A stretch of DNA of 64,000 nucleotides from Bog-473 sp963743785 (lineage in GTDB: Bacteria; Actinomycetota; Acidimicrobiia; Acidimicrobiales; RAAP-2). Numbering within the stretch: the stretch's first letter is position 1; each line of letters opens with the position of its first letter. Both the position numbers and the translations under genes were made by a program. The notes beneath the pieces were generated by a model. The model was not told the DNA's origin. It ran no database searches and saw nothing but the letters and a program-made list of their open reading frames with translations. The stretch lies in the NCBI GenBank assembly GCA_963743785.1, contig CAVURD010000024.1:1-64000 (forward strand). The letters run 5' to 3'. Positions 26,469 to 34,511 of this stretch are shown piece by piece.

Positions 26469-27464
26469 CTATTCGGGCCACCGCGTCGAGCCACGTCCAC
26501 CCGCATTGGGCGGACTGTCGAGCGCCCAGGACCGGCGCCAGGCCGGCGCTTCGGGACCTCGATGGATGGTCTCGGCCCCTGGCACCGGTTCCACCTGGCT
26601 GATGGAGCGCCGCGCTTCCCACCAATCGGTGTGGACCTCACGCGCCAGGGTCGCCACCGACCCCTCGATGCGGTCCGAGAAACGGTGGGCGTTCTCGCCC
26701 TCATCGGGAGTGAGCGGCGCCCCGAACAGGACTGAGATCGGAGAACGTCGTAGCCCACCCCCACGCCTGGACTCGGTGCCCGACCCTCCGGGGCCCCGAG
26801 CGCCCCGCTCGGCTTTCTTGGACAGAACGTGGCGCGTGCCGTGCAGGTACACCGGCACCACCGGCCGACCGGTCCGCCGGGCCAGGTAGGCGGCGCCGCC
26901 TCGGAAGGGCTGGGTCCAGCCATCGGGTGAGCGGCCGCCCTCGGGGAAGATGACCAGATTCCACCCGTCCGCCAACAGCTCGGCGGCGGCGTCGGCCGAC
27001 CGGCGGTTGACCTTGCTCCGCTCAATGGGGATAGCCGCCAGCGAGAACGACCACAGCACGGACTTCCAGGTGCGGTCGAAGAAGTAGTCCGAGGCGGCCG
27101 CCACGATTGTGCGATGGCGGAACTCGACCGGCAGGGTGGTCAACAACAACGGGGTGTCGATGTGGCTGGCGTGGTTCGCCGCGAAGATCACCGGACCCTC
27201 GACGTGCCGCAGGTGCTCGAGGCCACGAATGGTGGCGGGAGCCATCACGCGCGCCAACGGACGGGTGATGTTGTCCATGACCATGGCCCGGGCCAATCGC
27301 ACCGGGTAACGGCGCGACCACTCGTGGTCGTAGTCCAGGCCGACCTTGCGCTCGGGGTCGGGGCGATCGACGGTGGTGGGCCACGAGGGTGGCGCCAGGG
27401 GGAATCGAGTTGAGCGGGCACGAGCCATCAGGTTCTGGGCCCGATCGCCCACCGACGTCGCCAT
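26469..27464 (-). CDS. 1-acyl-sn-glycerol-3-phosphate acyltransferase (PlsC family)
   Basis: 331 residues. The acyltransferase block I is NHASHID (HX4D), block III is VIFPEGGRSPDG and block IV is PVVPVYLHGT. It transfers an acyl group to a glycerol-phosphate or long-chain alcohol acceptor at the membrane. The N-terminal 60 residues are unusual and Pro-rich; the C-terminal 60 are probably disordered. The start ATG 27464 has no clear ribosome site. The 52-nt gap to the LarA-like gene is a GGTCGC/AGTCGC hexamer repeat. It is the last gene of the acyl-CoA reductase operon, so its acyl acceptor may be a product of that pathway. Confidence 0.85.
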   Translation of the reverse strand: MATSVGDRAQNLMARARSTRFPLAPPSWPTTVDRPDPERKVGLDYDHEWSRRYPVRLARAMVMDNITRPLARVMAPATIRGLEHLRHVEGPVIFAANHASHIDTPLLLTTLPVEFRHRTIVAAASDYFFDRTWKSVLWSFSLAAIPIERSKVNRRSADAAAELLADGWNLVIFPEGGRSPDGWTQPFRGGAAYLARRTGRPVVPVYLHGTRHVLSKKAERGARGPGGSGTESRRGGGLRRSPISVLFGAPLTPDEGENAHRFSDRIEGSVATLAREVHTDWWEARRSISQVEPVPGAETIHRGPEAPAWRRSWALDSPPNAGGRGSTRWPE

Positions 27465-27516
27465 CAGCGCTGGTCGCGGTCGCAGTCGCGGTCGCAGTCA
27501 CAGTCGCGGTCGCGCA

Positions 27517-29106
27517 TCAGTGCACGTCCGCCATCATGATCGGTGGCGCGTGCAAGTGGGTCAACGTGGGCGAAGGCCCCACTACATCGGACGCGATCTC
27601 CAGCGCGTCGTTCAGCGACGACGCCGGTGAAAATCCCAGTCGCCGCACCGCTTTGGGATCGCCCCCCACGATGATGACCCGACCCAGGTGCTCGAGCGCA
27701 TGGGCGCACCAGTACCACATGTAGAACGGGTGCACACCGTGGTAGGCGTGGCCGGTGCGGTAGAGGTGGATGTACCACGGATCGGTAGCGAAGGACTCCT
27801 CGAACTCCTTGGAGATGCGCACCGGATCCACCGTCTCGGTCAAGACCTGTTCGTAGAAGTCGATGTAGCTGGGATGGTGACCCGGGTGGAACTCGGGCCG
27901 GGTCGGGTGGCGGAGGATCAGGACGCCACCCTCTCGCACCAACGGCCGACCTCGATACAGGTTGAAGAAGTACCCCAGTCCCAGACACGCCACCAAGATG
28001 GGGTTCATGATGGAGTTCACATTGTACGGGCAGATGTAGGGAAGCCCGAGTGTCAAGATGTCGGTTTGACCGGTCACGTCGACCCCTTGCTGGGCCCACA
28101 CGTTCTCCGTCGTGACCGCGTGCACGGCCTCGACCTCGCCGGCCTGCACCGAGGTCATGGCATGAGGTGACTCGATCGAATGGAAGATCTGGCGGGCCAG
28201 GCGGGCTGGTGCCTTCCCGAGAGCGGCCGATGACGCCGCATATGAAGCCCGGTCCCGCAGGTTCCACTCCCATTCCCGCTTCTGCAAGAACTCAAAACTC
28301 TTGGGGAAGGTGTCGGTGTTGAGCGTGGTCTCGATCTGGAAGATCTTGACCCCGGCCTCGGCGATGAAGCGGCCCATGCGCCAGTTCGACGAGTGCAGCT
28401 CCGACGCCGGCGCATCCATGAAGGACTTCGAGTGCTGCATGGTCTGCGGGTTGTGGTGGTGCCGCAGCGACCGGTAAGAAGCCAGCCCGGTGGCCACGCT
28501 CTTGTGCCCGCCGTCCATGGCCACCAGGTTGATGTTCACGTAGATCAACAAATCCGACGTGGCCGCCCGCTTGTTGATCTCAATGTCCTCACCCCCGTCC
28601 GTCTGGCCCAAATGGATCAAGTTCTCCGGGTCCTCGGCGTCGTGCTGGGTGAGCAGTCCGTGGGGCGCGAACGCGTCGTACACCCGATGTCCGAGTGCGT
28701 GACGCAACTCGTCTTCGGTCATCCGTCGGTGCAGGGCCAGCGCCGCCACCAGCATCACGTCATCGACGCCGGCGTCCGCCGCCATGTCGAGCACGGTCTC
28801 GATGATCATCTGGCGGATGTCGGGTGCCTCCATCGGGGGCAGGGGCAGCGAGATGTCGTCGAAACAGATGGTGAGCTTCATACCGGCGAAGAGCAACGAC
28901 GGCAACGGGTCGCGGTCGCCCAAAGGGTTGAGTAGGGCGTGGCGGATGGCGCCATAAGGATCGTCGAGTGCCTTCACGGGCTCGGGCGCGTAAATCACCC
29001 TGCTCCCTTCGGGCAGGGTCTCGAGGGTGAAGCCCTCACCGTTCCAGAAAAGGGTCGGCGGGGTGGACTTGTCCACCTCGAGCACGAAACCGGGACGGCG
29101 GCTCAT
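27517..29106 (-). CDS. LarA-like (DUF2088) nickel-pincer-type enzyme, variant active site
   Basis: 529 residues, longer than usual LarA (about 425). LarA interconverts lactate enantiomers with a nickel-pincer nucleotide bound to a Lys. Aligned by eye, this protein keeps the cofactor Lys (K202, in GGHKSVATG), the nickel-ligand His 16 residues later (H218, in RHHHN) and one catalytic His (H126, in ALHRRMTEDEL). The second catalytic His is replaced (INLVAMDGG in place of an SHFFAGFSGG-like segment), and the substrate-carboxylate Arg of DxTR is Leu (DISL, residues 84-87). The reaction is therefore probably not lactate racemisation. ATG 29106 overlaps the alcohol dehydrogenase stop (ATGA). No larB, larC or larE cofactor genes are in the window. 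Confidence 0.82.
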   Translation of the reverse strand: MSRRPGFVLEVDKSTPPTLFWNGEGFTLETLPEGSRVIYAPEPVKALDDPYGAIRHALLNPLGDRDPLPSLLFAGMKLTICFDDISLPLPPMEAPDIRQMIIETVLDMAADAGVDDVMLVAALALHRRMTEDELRHALGHRVYDAFAPHGLLTQHDAEDPENLIHLGQTDGGEDIEINKRAATSDLLIYVNINLVAMDGGHKSVATGLASYRSLRHHHNPQTMQHSKSFMDAPASELHSSNWRMGRFIAEAGVKIFQIETTLNTDTFPKSFEFLQKREWEWNLRDRASYAASSAALGKAPARLARQIFHSIESPHAMTSVQAGEVEAVHAVTTENVWAQQGVDVTGQTDILTLGLPYICPYNVNSIMNPILVACLGLGYFFNLYRGRPLVREGGVLILRHPTRPEFHPGHHPSYIDFYEQVLTETVDPVRISKEFEESFATDPWYIHLYRTGHAYHGVHPFYMWYWCAHALEHLGRVIIVGGDPKAVRRLGFSPASSLNDALEIASDVVGPSPTLTHLHAPPIMMADVH

Positions 29107-30425
29107 CGGGTGCGTCCTTTCGCTATGTCGAAGGCAATCTTGACGGCGCCGCGGCGCCCGGCCGCGCCGGCATGGGCCACGGCCTCCTCGAAGCGGGCCA
29201 GGGGGTAGGTGGCCGAGACGAGTGACCCCGTCTTCTGCGCGGCAACCACCTCGAACGAGAGCTCGAAGGTCGAAATCTCCTTCGGCCGACCGGCTGTCGG
29301 CAGGGCGGCTGTGCCCTTCCTGCCGCCTACCCTGCCGGCAGGCGCAGATCCAGCCGCCGGGTCCGATTCGGTCCCGTAGGCGTAGGCGCCGGCCAAGCGG
29401 ACTTCGCGGTGCCACAGCGGCGCCAGGTCGACCGTCACCTTGCCCGGCATGCCCACCAGCGCCACGGAGCCCCGGGGGCGGACCATGGCCAGGCTCTGGG
29501 CGATCGATTCGGCACTGCCCACGCAATCGAGCACGACATCGGCCCCACCGGACAGCGTGACGGTTTCGCCCGGGTCGCCGCCGAAGGACAACGAGTGCGA
29601 GCTGCGGCGCACGGCGCGGGGCAACTGGACTGGGGGAAGCGCCTCCGTGGCGCCGAACGCCCGCGCCAGGCGTTGCTGGTGGGCGTACTTGGCTCCGACC
29701 AGTACCACCCGAGGAGTTGGGCATCGACCCGTCGAGGCCAGGTGGGTCAGGGCGGCGATGACGGTGAGGCCGAGGGTGCCGGCGCCCAGCACGGCCACCA
29801 CGTCGTCATCGCTGATGCCGGCGCCCAGAACGGCGTGGACGGCGCAGGCCACGGGCTCGACCGTGACGGCATCGGCATCGCTGAGCCCTTCAGGCACGGG
29901 GAAGAGTTGACTGGCGTGGGCCACCAGGCCATTGGTGGACCAACCGCCACCGGTGTCGGCGCAGTAGCCGGTTTGCAAGCCGGGCCGGATATGACCGAAG
30001 GCCACCCGTTCGCAGTTGCCGACATGGCCGGCCGCGCAGGCGGCGCAGGGCGGTTCGATGCCGCGGGCCGCGCACCCGAGCACGGGCTGGAGGACGACCC
30101 GGGTGCCGGCCGGCAGGGCGCGACCGTCGGCGGCCACGCCGGCATCGGACAGCAGTCCCACCACCTCATGCCCCGGCACAAAGGGAAAGGACACGATGTC
30201 CTCGAAATAACGTGAGCTACGGCCATCGAGCGTCGCCAGGTCCGAACCGCAGATGCCCGACAACAGCGGATCGATGTGGACCCACCCGTCGCCGGGCAGC
30301 CCGGGTGCTTCGTGGTCCAGCAATCGCAGTGGGCCGACACCGGCACCGCGCCCGGAGCCGAAACTCGAAGCGATCCGGGCGGCGGCGAAGCGGGGGAGTG
30401 AGCGCTCGAAGAGCAGGGTGCTCAT
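29103..30425 (-). CDS. Zinc-type alcohol dehydrogenase (MDR family)
   Basis: 440 residues of medium-chain dehydrogenase. Catalytic-zinc ligands are in SGICGSDLATL and PFVPGHEVVGLL. A cysteine-rich lobe (CAACAAGHVGNC) is partly preserved, and the Rossmann motif is AVLGAGTLGLTV. It interconverts an alcohol and an aldehyde with NAD(P); in this operon the partner would be the aldehyde or alcohol made by the adjacent reductase. A Gly/Ala/Pro-rich insertion of about 30 residues lies near the C-terminus (plus coordinates about 29275-29365). ATG 30425 overlaps the reductase-HAD stop, and its own stop overlaps LarA. Both are 4-nt ATGA overlaps. Confidence 0.87.
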   Translation of the reverse strand: MSTLLFERSLPRFAAARIASSFGSGRGAGVGPLRLLDHEAPGLPGDGWVHIDPLLSGICGSDLATLDGRSSRYFEDIVSFPFVPGHEVVGLLSDAGVAADGRALPAGTRVVLQPVLGCAARGIEPPCAACAAGHVGNCERVAFGHIRPGLQTGYCADTGGGWSTNGLVAHASQLFPVPEGLSDADAVTVEPVACAVHAVLGAGISDDDVVAVLGAGTLGLTVIAALTHLASTGRCPTPRVVLVGAKYAHQQRLARAFGATEALPPVQLPRAVRRSSHSLSFGGDPGETVTLSGGADVVLDCVGSAESIAQSLAMVRPRGSVALVGMPGKVTVDLAPLWHREVRLAGAYAYGTESDPAAGSAPAGRVGGRKGTAALPTAGRPKEISTFELSFEVVAAQKTGSLVSATYPLARFEEAVAHAGAAGRRGAVKIAFDIAKGRTR

Positions 30426-32842
30426 TTGCCGATCACCGCCTTGGGCGCACGACCGGCCCGCGGCGCCAACGATCCCAGCCCGGTCCGGGCGACCAGTCCG
30501 GACCGCGGCGACTTCACGTCGAACGGCCCGATCGGCAGGGGGCGATGCGAACCGCCGTCGGCCTTGGACCAGTGTTCGACGTGCCACCCGCGGCGCCGGG
30601 CGATGGCGGCCAGGCGGGATTCGGGATTGACGGCGACCGGGAACCCGACCGCTTCGAGCATGGCCAGATCGCTGGCCGAGTCGGCGTAGGCCACCGACTC
30701 CTCCAGCGACAACGAGTGCTCGTCGGCGTACTCGGTCAGCACCAGGGCTCGGGCCTCACCGATGGGCGGGAGGCGGGTCAGGTGACCGGTCAGGCGGCCG
30801 TTGCGGGCGTCCATGTGGGCGCAGACGATGTCATCGAAAAGGGGTCGCACCGGTTCGATGATGAAGTCGAGGGCACCGGTGATCAGCAGGGTGCGATGCC
30901 CGAGTGCCCGGTGGGCCCGGACGCGGGCGAATCCCTCGGGGAAGGACTTGGTCAGCAACTGCTGGTGGAACAATTCCCACGAGTCGGCCTGCAACTGGGC
31001 CAACGGGGCGTCCTCGAACTTGCGGTAGAACGAGACCAGGAAGTCGCCGCGGTCGCGCCGATCGAGCGCCAACAACGCCGGAGCCTGGCGCACCAGATCG
31101 GCTACGAAGCGGGCCCGGCGTCCCGGCGGGAGATGGCGGCTGGCCAACCAGGCGTACGTATCGACCACGTTCGACGCCATGAGAGTGTGCTCCAGGTCGA
31201 ACACGGCCAGGTGCCGGTCGCCCGAAAGAATTGCCTTGCGGGCCCGCTCGGGACGGCTGGCCACCACCGACTTGCCGGGGGTGGTGCGGACCCGGGTGTG
31301 TTCGATCACCGACGGCAGGTGCACATGGTGGACGTAGTGGTCCCAGTCGATGACCCCGGGGTCGAAACAGAACTCCTCGTGATCCTCGGCATCGAGGCCG
31401 TCCCACATCGTCATCAGGCGATCGACCCGGTAGCGGGCGTCGGTCTCGGTGTAGGCCCCGTAGAGCTCGACGTAGCCGAGCGCCCGCTTGGCCAGGGCAT
31501 GGCGATCCTCGATACGCGCCGCCAACTCGGCCTGCTTGCCACGGACCGGCAATGCCGTCAACACCTTTTCGGCCAAGGTCATGACTTGATCGGCCCGTCG
31601 CAGTTGGCGCTGTACGCGGCCGCGACCCGGGAAGGACCATTCGGGTACGTTGATCGGCTGGCCCCGCTCGTCGTAGAGGGGATTGCGGGAGAACCAGTCC
31701 TCGGACAACTCGACCAAGTGGCCGTAGCGCAAGGGATTCCGCACGCCCGAGGCGACCTGGTACACGGTGGGTGGGCCTTCGCCGGGTTGGTGGGCCGGGC
31801 CACGCGCCGCGACGGCGAGGATGGCGGCGACGACGAGGTCGACCGGAATCACATCGACGATGCCCTCGGGCACGCCGGGGAACTCGCGCAGCAGGCCTCG
31901 GGCGTAGGAGATGATGATGGGCTCGGCCATCCGGAAGCCGCGGATCCAGCCCGGCACCGGTTCGGTCAAGGCCGACTCGATGATGGACGGGCGCACGAAC
32001 GTGATCGGCACCGCATCGGCCCACTGGGCCACCAGGCAACGCTCACCCATGGCCTTGGTGAAGGGATAGGCATCGGGCCACCCGAGCGAGTGGGCCCGGG
32101 CCGTTCCGGCGTCGACCAATTCCGTACGCACCCACTCCTCGCGGATCTTCTCGGCTCGGGTGGCGATCAGGTGCTCGCCGGCCCCACCGATTTCCGAGCG
32201 GGCCGACTTGGTGAACTCGACCAGTTTCGGAGGCTGGCGGGACGCCGCCTGGAGGTCATCCCGCAGACGGCGGGCGGCGTTCACCTCATCTTGCCAATCC
32301 ACCTCCAGGGTGAAGCGGTTCTCCGAGAGCAGCTCCTCTTTCGCCTCCCCTTGGTGGGTGCTGGCCACGTAGGCGGTTGACACGGAGATCAGGTGGGCCC
32401 CCGAACCCGAGGCGGCCACGGCGGCACCGACTCGGGCCGGGCCGAGCAGGTTGATCTCGACCGCTTGGGTCAGGGGGGCATCGAAGGAGACGGTGGCGGC
32501 GGAGTGGATGACCACGTGGCTGGCGGCCAGGGCGGCCCGGCCCTCGTCATCGAGTCCCAGCCCCTCCTGCCCGACGTCGCCCGGGACCGCCCGCACCCGG
32601 CGGGCCACCTCGGCGGCGAACCCATCGCCCAGCTCGGACCGCAGCCGGTCGAAGCAGTCGTTCTTGATCACCTCGCGGGCCAGGCGGCTGGCGGCATCAG
32701 CCCGGCGGCCCGGTCGAACCAGCACCACGATCTCGGCTTCCGGAATGCAGCGCAGGATGCGTTCGACCAGCGCAGTGCCTAGAAACCCGGTGGCACCGGT
32801 GATGAAAAAGCGCTTTCCGCGGAGGTCCCGGCCGATGGCCAT
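30422..32842 (-). CDS. Fatty acyl-CoA reductase fused to HAD-IB-like domain
   Basis: 806 residues. Residues 5 to about 390 are an extended SDR acyl-CoA reductase (TGATGFLGTALVERIL nucleotide loop; PDAYPFTKAMGER active-site YxxxK). A FAR_C-like segment follows to about residue 500. Residues about 543-770 are a HAD-IB fold with AVFDLEHTL, ITGALDFIIEP and ADSASDLAML. The HAD motif I is DxE (D549, E551) instead of DxD, so phosphatase activity may be weakened or changed. The reductase would turn a long-chain acyl-CoA into an aldehyde or alcohol. It is the first gene of the operon, divergent from TetR with 47 nt between. Confidence 0.86.
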   Translation of the reverse strand: MAIGRDLRGKRFFITGATGFLGTALVERILRCIPEAEIVVLVRPGRRADAASRLAREVIKNDCFDRLRSELGDGFAAEVARRVRAVPGDVGQEGLGLDDEGRAALAASHVVIHSAATVSFDAPLTQAVEINLLGPARVGAAVAASGSGAHLISVSTAYVASTHQGEAKEELLSENRFTLEVDWQDEVNAARRLRDDLQAASRQPPKLVEFTKSARSEIGGAGEHLIATRAEKIREEWVRTELVDAGTARAHSLGWPDAYPFTKAMGERCLVAQWADAVPITFVRPSIIESALTEPVPGWIRGFRMAEPIIISYARGLLREFPGVPEGIVDVIPVDLVVAAILAVAARGPAHQPGEGPPTVYQVASGVRNPLRYGHLVELSEDWFSRNPLYDERGQPINVPEWSFPGRGRVQRQLRRADQVMTLAEKVLTALPVRGKQAELAARIEDRHALAKRALGYVELYGAYTETDARYRVDRLMTMWDGLDAEDHEEFCFDPGVIDWDHYVHHVHLPSVIEHTRVRTTPGKSVVASRPERARKAILSGDRHLAVFDLEHTLMASNVVDTYAWLASRHLPPGRRARFVADLVRQAPALLALDRRDRGDFLVSFYRKFEDAPLAQLQADSWELFHQQLLTKSFPEGFARVRAHRALGHRTLLITGALDFIIEPVRPLFDDIVCAHMDARNGRLTGHLTRLPPIGEARALVLTEYADEHSLSLEESVAYADSASDLAMLEAVGFPVAVNPESRLAAIARRRGWHVEHWSKADGGSHRPLPIGPFDVKSPRSGLVARTGLGSLAPRAGRAPKAVIGK

Positions 32843-32876
32843 TCGGGAATGTTTAGCATCCAGGGCCGAATCTGTC

Positions 32877-32888
32877 TACCATTTGGTA
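32877..32888. promoter_or_regulatory. Palindrome TACCA-TT-TGGTA, likely TetR operator
   Basis: A 12-nt palindrome lies between the divergent lipid operon and the TetR gene. Its left half, TACCAT (32877-32882), is also a TANNNT -10 box 7 nt before the TetR GTG. Repressor binding would thus block TetR transcription directly, and it lies 35 nt upstream of the reductase start, where it could also block that operon. Confidence 0.6.
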
Positions 32889-32889
32889 A

Positions 32890-33669
32890 GTGAGCACCGA
32901 CGCCGGGTCCGCCGGTCCCACCAGGGCCACTCCGGCCGCTCAGGCCGCTCAGGCCGCTCAGGTCACCCAGGTCGCCGACGCCGCCAAGTCCGACAAGTCC
33001 GCCAAGTCCGACAGGGTCGAGGAGGAGGCGATGGAGCCCCAGCTCACGGCCACGCCAACCCCTCCGCCACCCACCACCAGCGATCGGATCCTCGATGCGG
33101 CCCTGACCTCCTTCGCCGCCCGGGGCTACGAGGCGACATCGCTCGATGCCCTGGCCAAAGGGCTGGAGCTGACCAAGCAGAGCATCCTGTACTGGTTCCC
33201 GTCGAAGGACGCGGTGCTCGAGGCAACCATTGCGCGGAGCGCCACCGACCTGTCCCTGGCCCTGGAATCGGCCCTGGAGGCGGCCGGTCCGGGTTGGGTC
33301 CGGGTCGAGGCCGTGGTGCGCTCGGTCTTCCGGCTGGCGGCGCGCCAACCCGAGCTCCTGGGTCTCCTGCGCGAGGTCAGCCGCTTGGGCCCCCCGGCGG
33401 CCACCCAGATGACCCTGGCCCTGGAGCCCTTGGTGCAGCGGGCGTCGTCCTTTTTGGAGGCTGAGATGGATGCCGGCACCATGCGTCGGCATGACCCACG
33501 TCTGCTGCTCCTGGCCATCTACTCCACCGTGATCGGCATGGTCACCGAGGTCGAGGTGATGCGCGCCCTGGGCGAGGAACCCACCGCTCGTTCACTGGTG
33601 CGCCGGAGAGCCGACGTGTTGAACCTGCTGCACTCCGCCCTGGTCATTCCAGCCGCGGAACAGACGTGA
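32890..33669 (+). CDS. TetR family transcriptional regulator
   Basis: 259 residues. After a low-complexity Ala/Gln/Lys/Ser N-terminal tail (residues 1-48), the TetR helix-turn-helix is DRILDAALTSFAARGYEATS followed by LAKGLELTKQSILYWFPSK. The C-terminal ligand domain is helical. The tail comes from a GCCGCTCAG-type DNA repeat. GTG 32890 follows TACCAT by 7 nt (leaderless); ATG 33031 would remove the tail. Its position facing the reductase-HAD operon, with a palindrome between, makes it the likely local repressor, probably responding to an acyl-CoA or lipid. Confidence 0.88.
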   Translation: MSTDAGSAGPTRATPAAQAAQAAQVTQVADAAKSDKSAKSDRVEEEAMEPQLTATPTPPPPTTSDRILDAALTSFAARGYEATSLDALAKGLELTKQSILYWFPSKDAVLEATIARSATDLSLALESALEAAGPGWVRVEAVVRSVFRLAARQPELLGLLREVSRLGPPAATQMTLALEPLVQRASSFLEAEMDAGTMRRHDPRLLLLAIYSTVIGMVTEVEVMRALGEEPTARSLVRRRADVLNLLHSALVIPAAEQT

Positions 33670-33673
33670 CGAA

Positions 33674-34357
33674 TTAGCCGTCGGGCGCAGGCTTGGGGAT
33701 CTTCTTCTTGCTGGGCGCCTTGGGCGTGTAGCGCTTGTTGGCCGTCGGCGCCTTGTGACCGGTCGGCTTCAACGGAGTTTTGGCCTCCTGCTGGCGCACC
33801 TTGCGCGAGGGGCGGGCTGCCGCTTCCCTTGCCACTTGCCTTGAATTGGTGGTGCCGTACTTCTGCATCCGCCAGGCCCTGAGCATGAGCCATCCGCCCA
33901 GAACGATGACGGCGAATCCCAGTGGGGCAATGACCAGGGTAAAGGCGAAGCCGATCACGAAGAAGGCGAAGGCCAGCAGGGAACGTCGGCGTCGGCGGAG
34001 CGCGACGGCACCGAGCAGGCAGAACAACAGCACGACCCCGCCCAGCAGGATGGCATCGGGCGTCACGGTGGTGGAGGCGTTGGTGCCGGCCACTTTCGTG
34101 GTCTTGTGCTGTGACGCCAGAATGACCGGGACGGCGACGGCCAAGAGGGCCGACAGGATGAGCCCCGCCTTGGACCACTTCACTTCCGTCGCATCGATGG
34201 TCCGCATGGCCGCCTTGCGCTCTGCGCCTTCGAGGATGCCGCCAGGCGCCGGGGCAGGTTGAGAGCCGCTCTTGGGTTGAGCCGGCTTCAGGAACTTCGA
34301 CGAGATGATCTCCACGAGCCCCGGGGGCTTGAAATCGTCATCGGAAGAACCGGCCAT
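33674..34357 (-). CDS. Hypothetical multi-pass membrane protein
   Basis: 227 residues with no recognised family. The N-terminal 55 residues are cytosolic-looking and Pro-rich. Hydrophobic segments follow: AGLILSALLAVAVPVILAS, AILLGGVVLLFCLLGAVAL, LLAFAFFVIGFAFTLVIAP and FAVIVLGGWLMLRAW. The C-terminal 60 residues are strongly basic (Lys/Arg/Pro). The start is ATG 34357. It is convergent with TetR; the stop lies 4 nt from the TetR stop. The basic tail could bind nucleic acid or acidic lipid; this is speculative. Confidence 0.65.
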   Translation of the reverse strand: MAGSSDDDFKPPGLVEIISSKFLKPAQPKSGSQPAPAPGGILEGAERKAAMRTIDATEVKWSKAGLILSALLAVAVPVILASQHKTTKVAGTNASTTVTPDAILLGGVVLLFCLLGAVALRRRRRSLLAFAFFVIGFAFTLVIAPLGFAVIVLGGWLMLRAWRMQKYGTTNSRQVAREAAARPSRKVRQQEAKTPLKPTGHKAPTANKRYTPKAPSKKKIPKPAPDG

Positions 34358-34417
34358 GAATTGACCAGGGTACTTCGACCCTTCGGAACCCCCAAGTCGC
34401 CCTGGATGCGGTTGACT

Positions 34418-34433
34418 CCCCGGGGCCCCGGGG
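34418..34433. repeat. 16-nt perfect palindrome CCCCGGGGCCCCGGGG
   Basis: A self-complementary 16-nt sequence in the 154-nt gap between the membrane-protein gene and the CocE-like gene. Its position at the end of the CocE-like transcript suggests a termination or decay signal, but there is no T tract. Confidence 0.45.
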
Positions 34434-34511
34434 CCGAGAGGTCCGTCCCTTCCGTTTCGGGCGTAGCGGGTTGCGGTCGACGCTTGACCGGTTGACCTAG
34501 TGCGGCCCCTG

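Noticed and set aside
30212..32380. 722-codon plus-strand ORF opposite the reductase-HAD gene
   Set aside because: Shadow of the minus-strand fusion; His/Gln/Gly-rich with no motifs.
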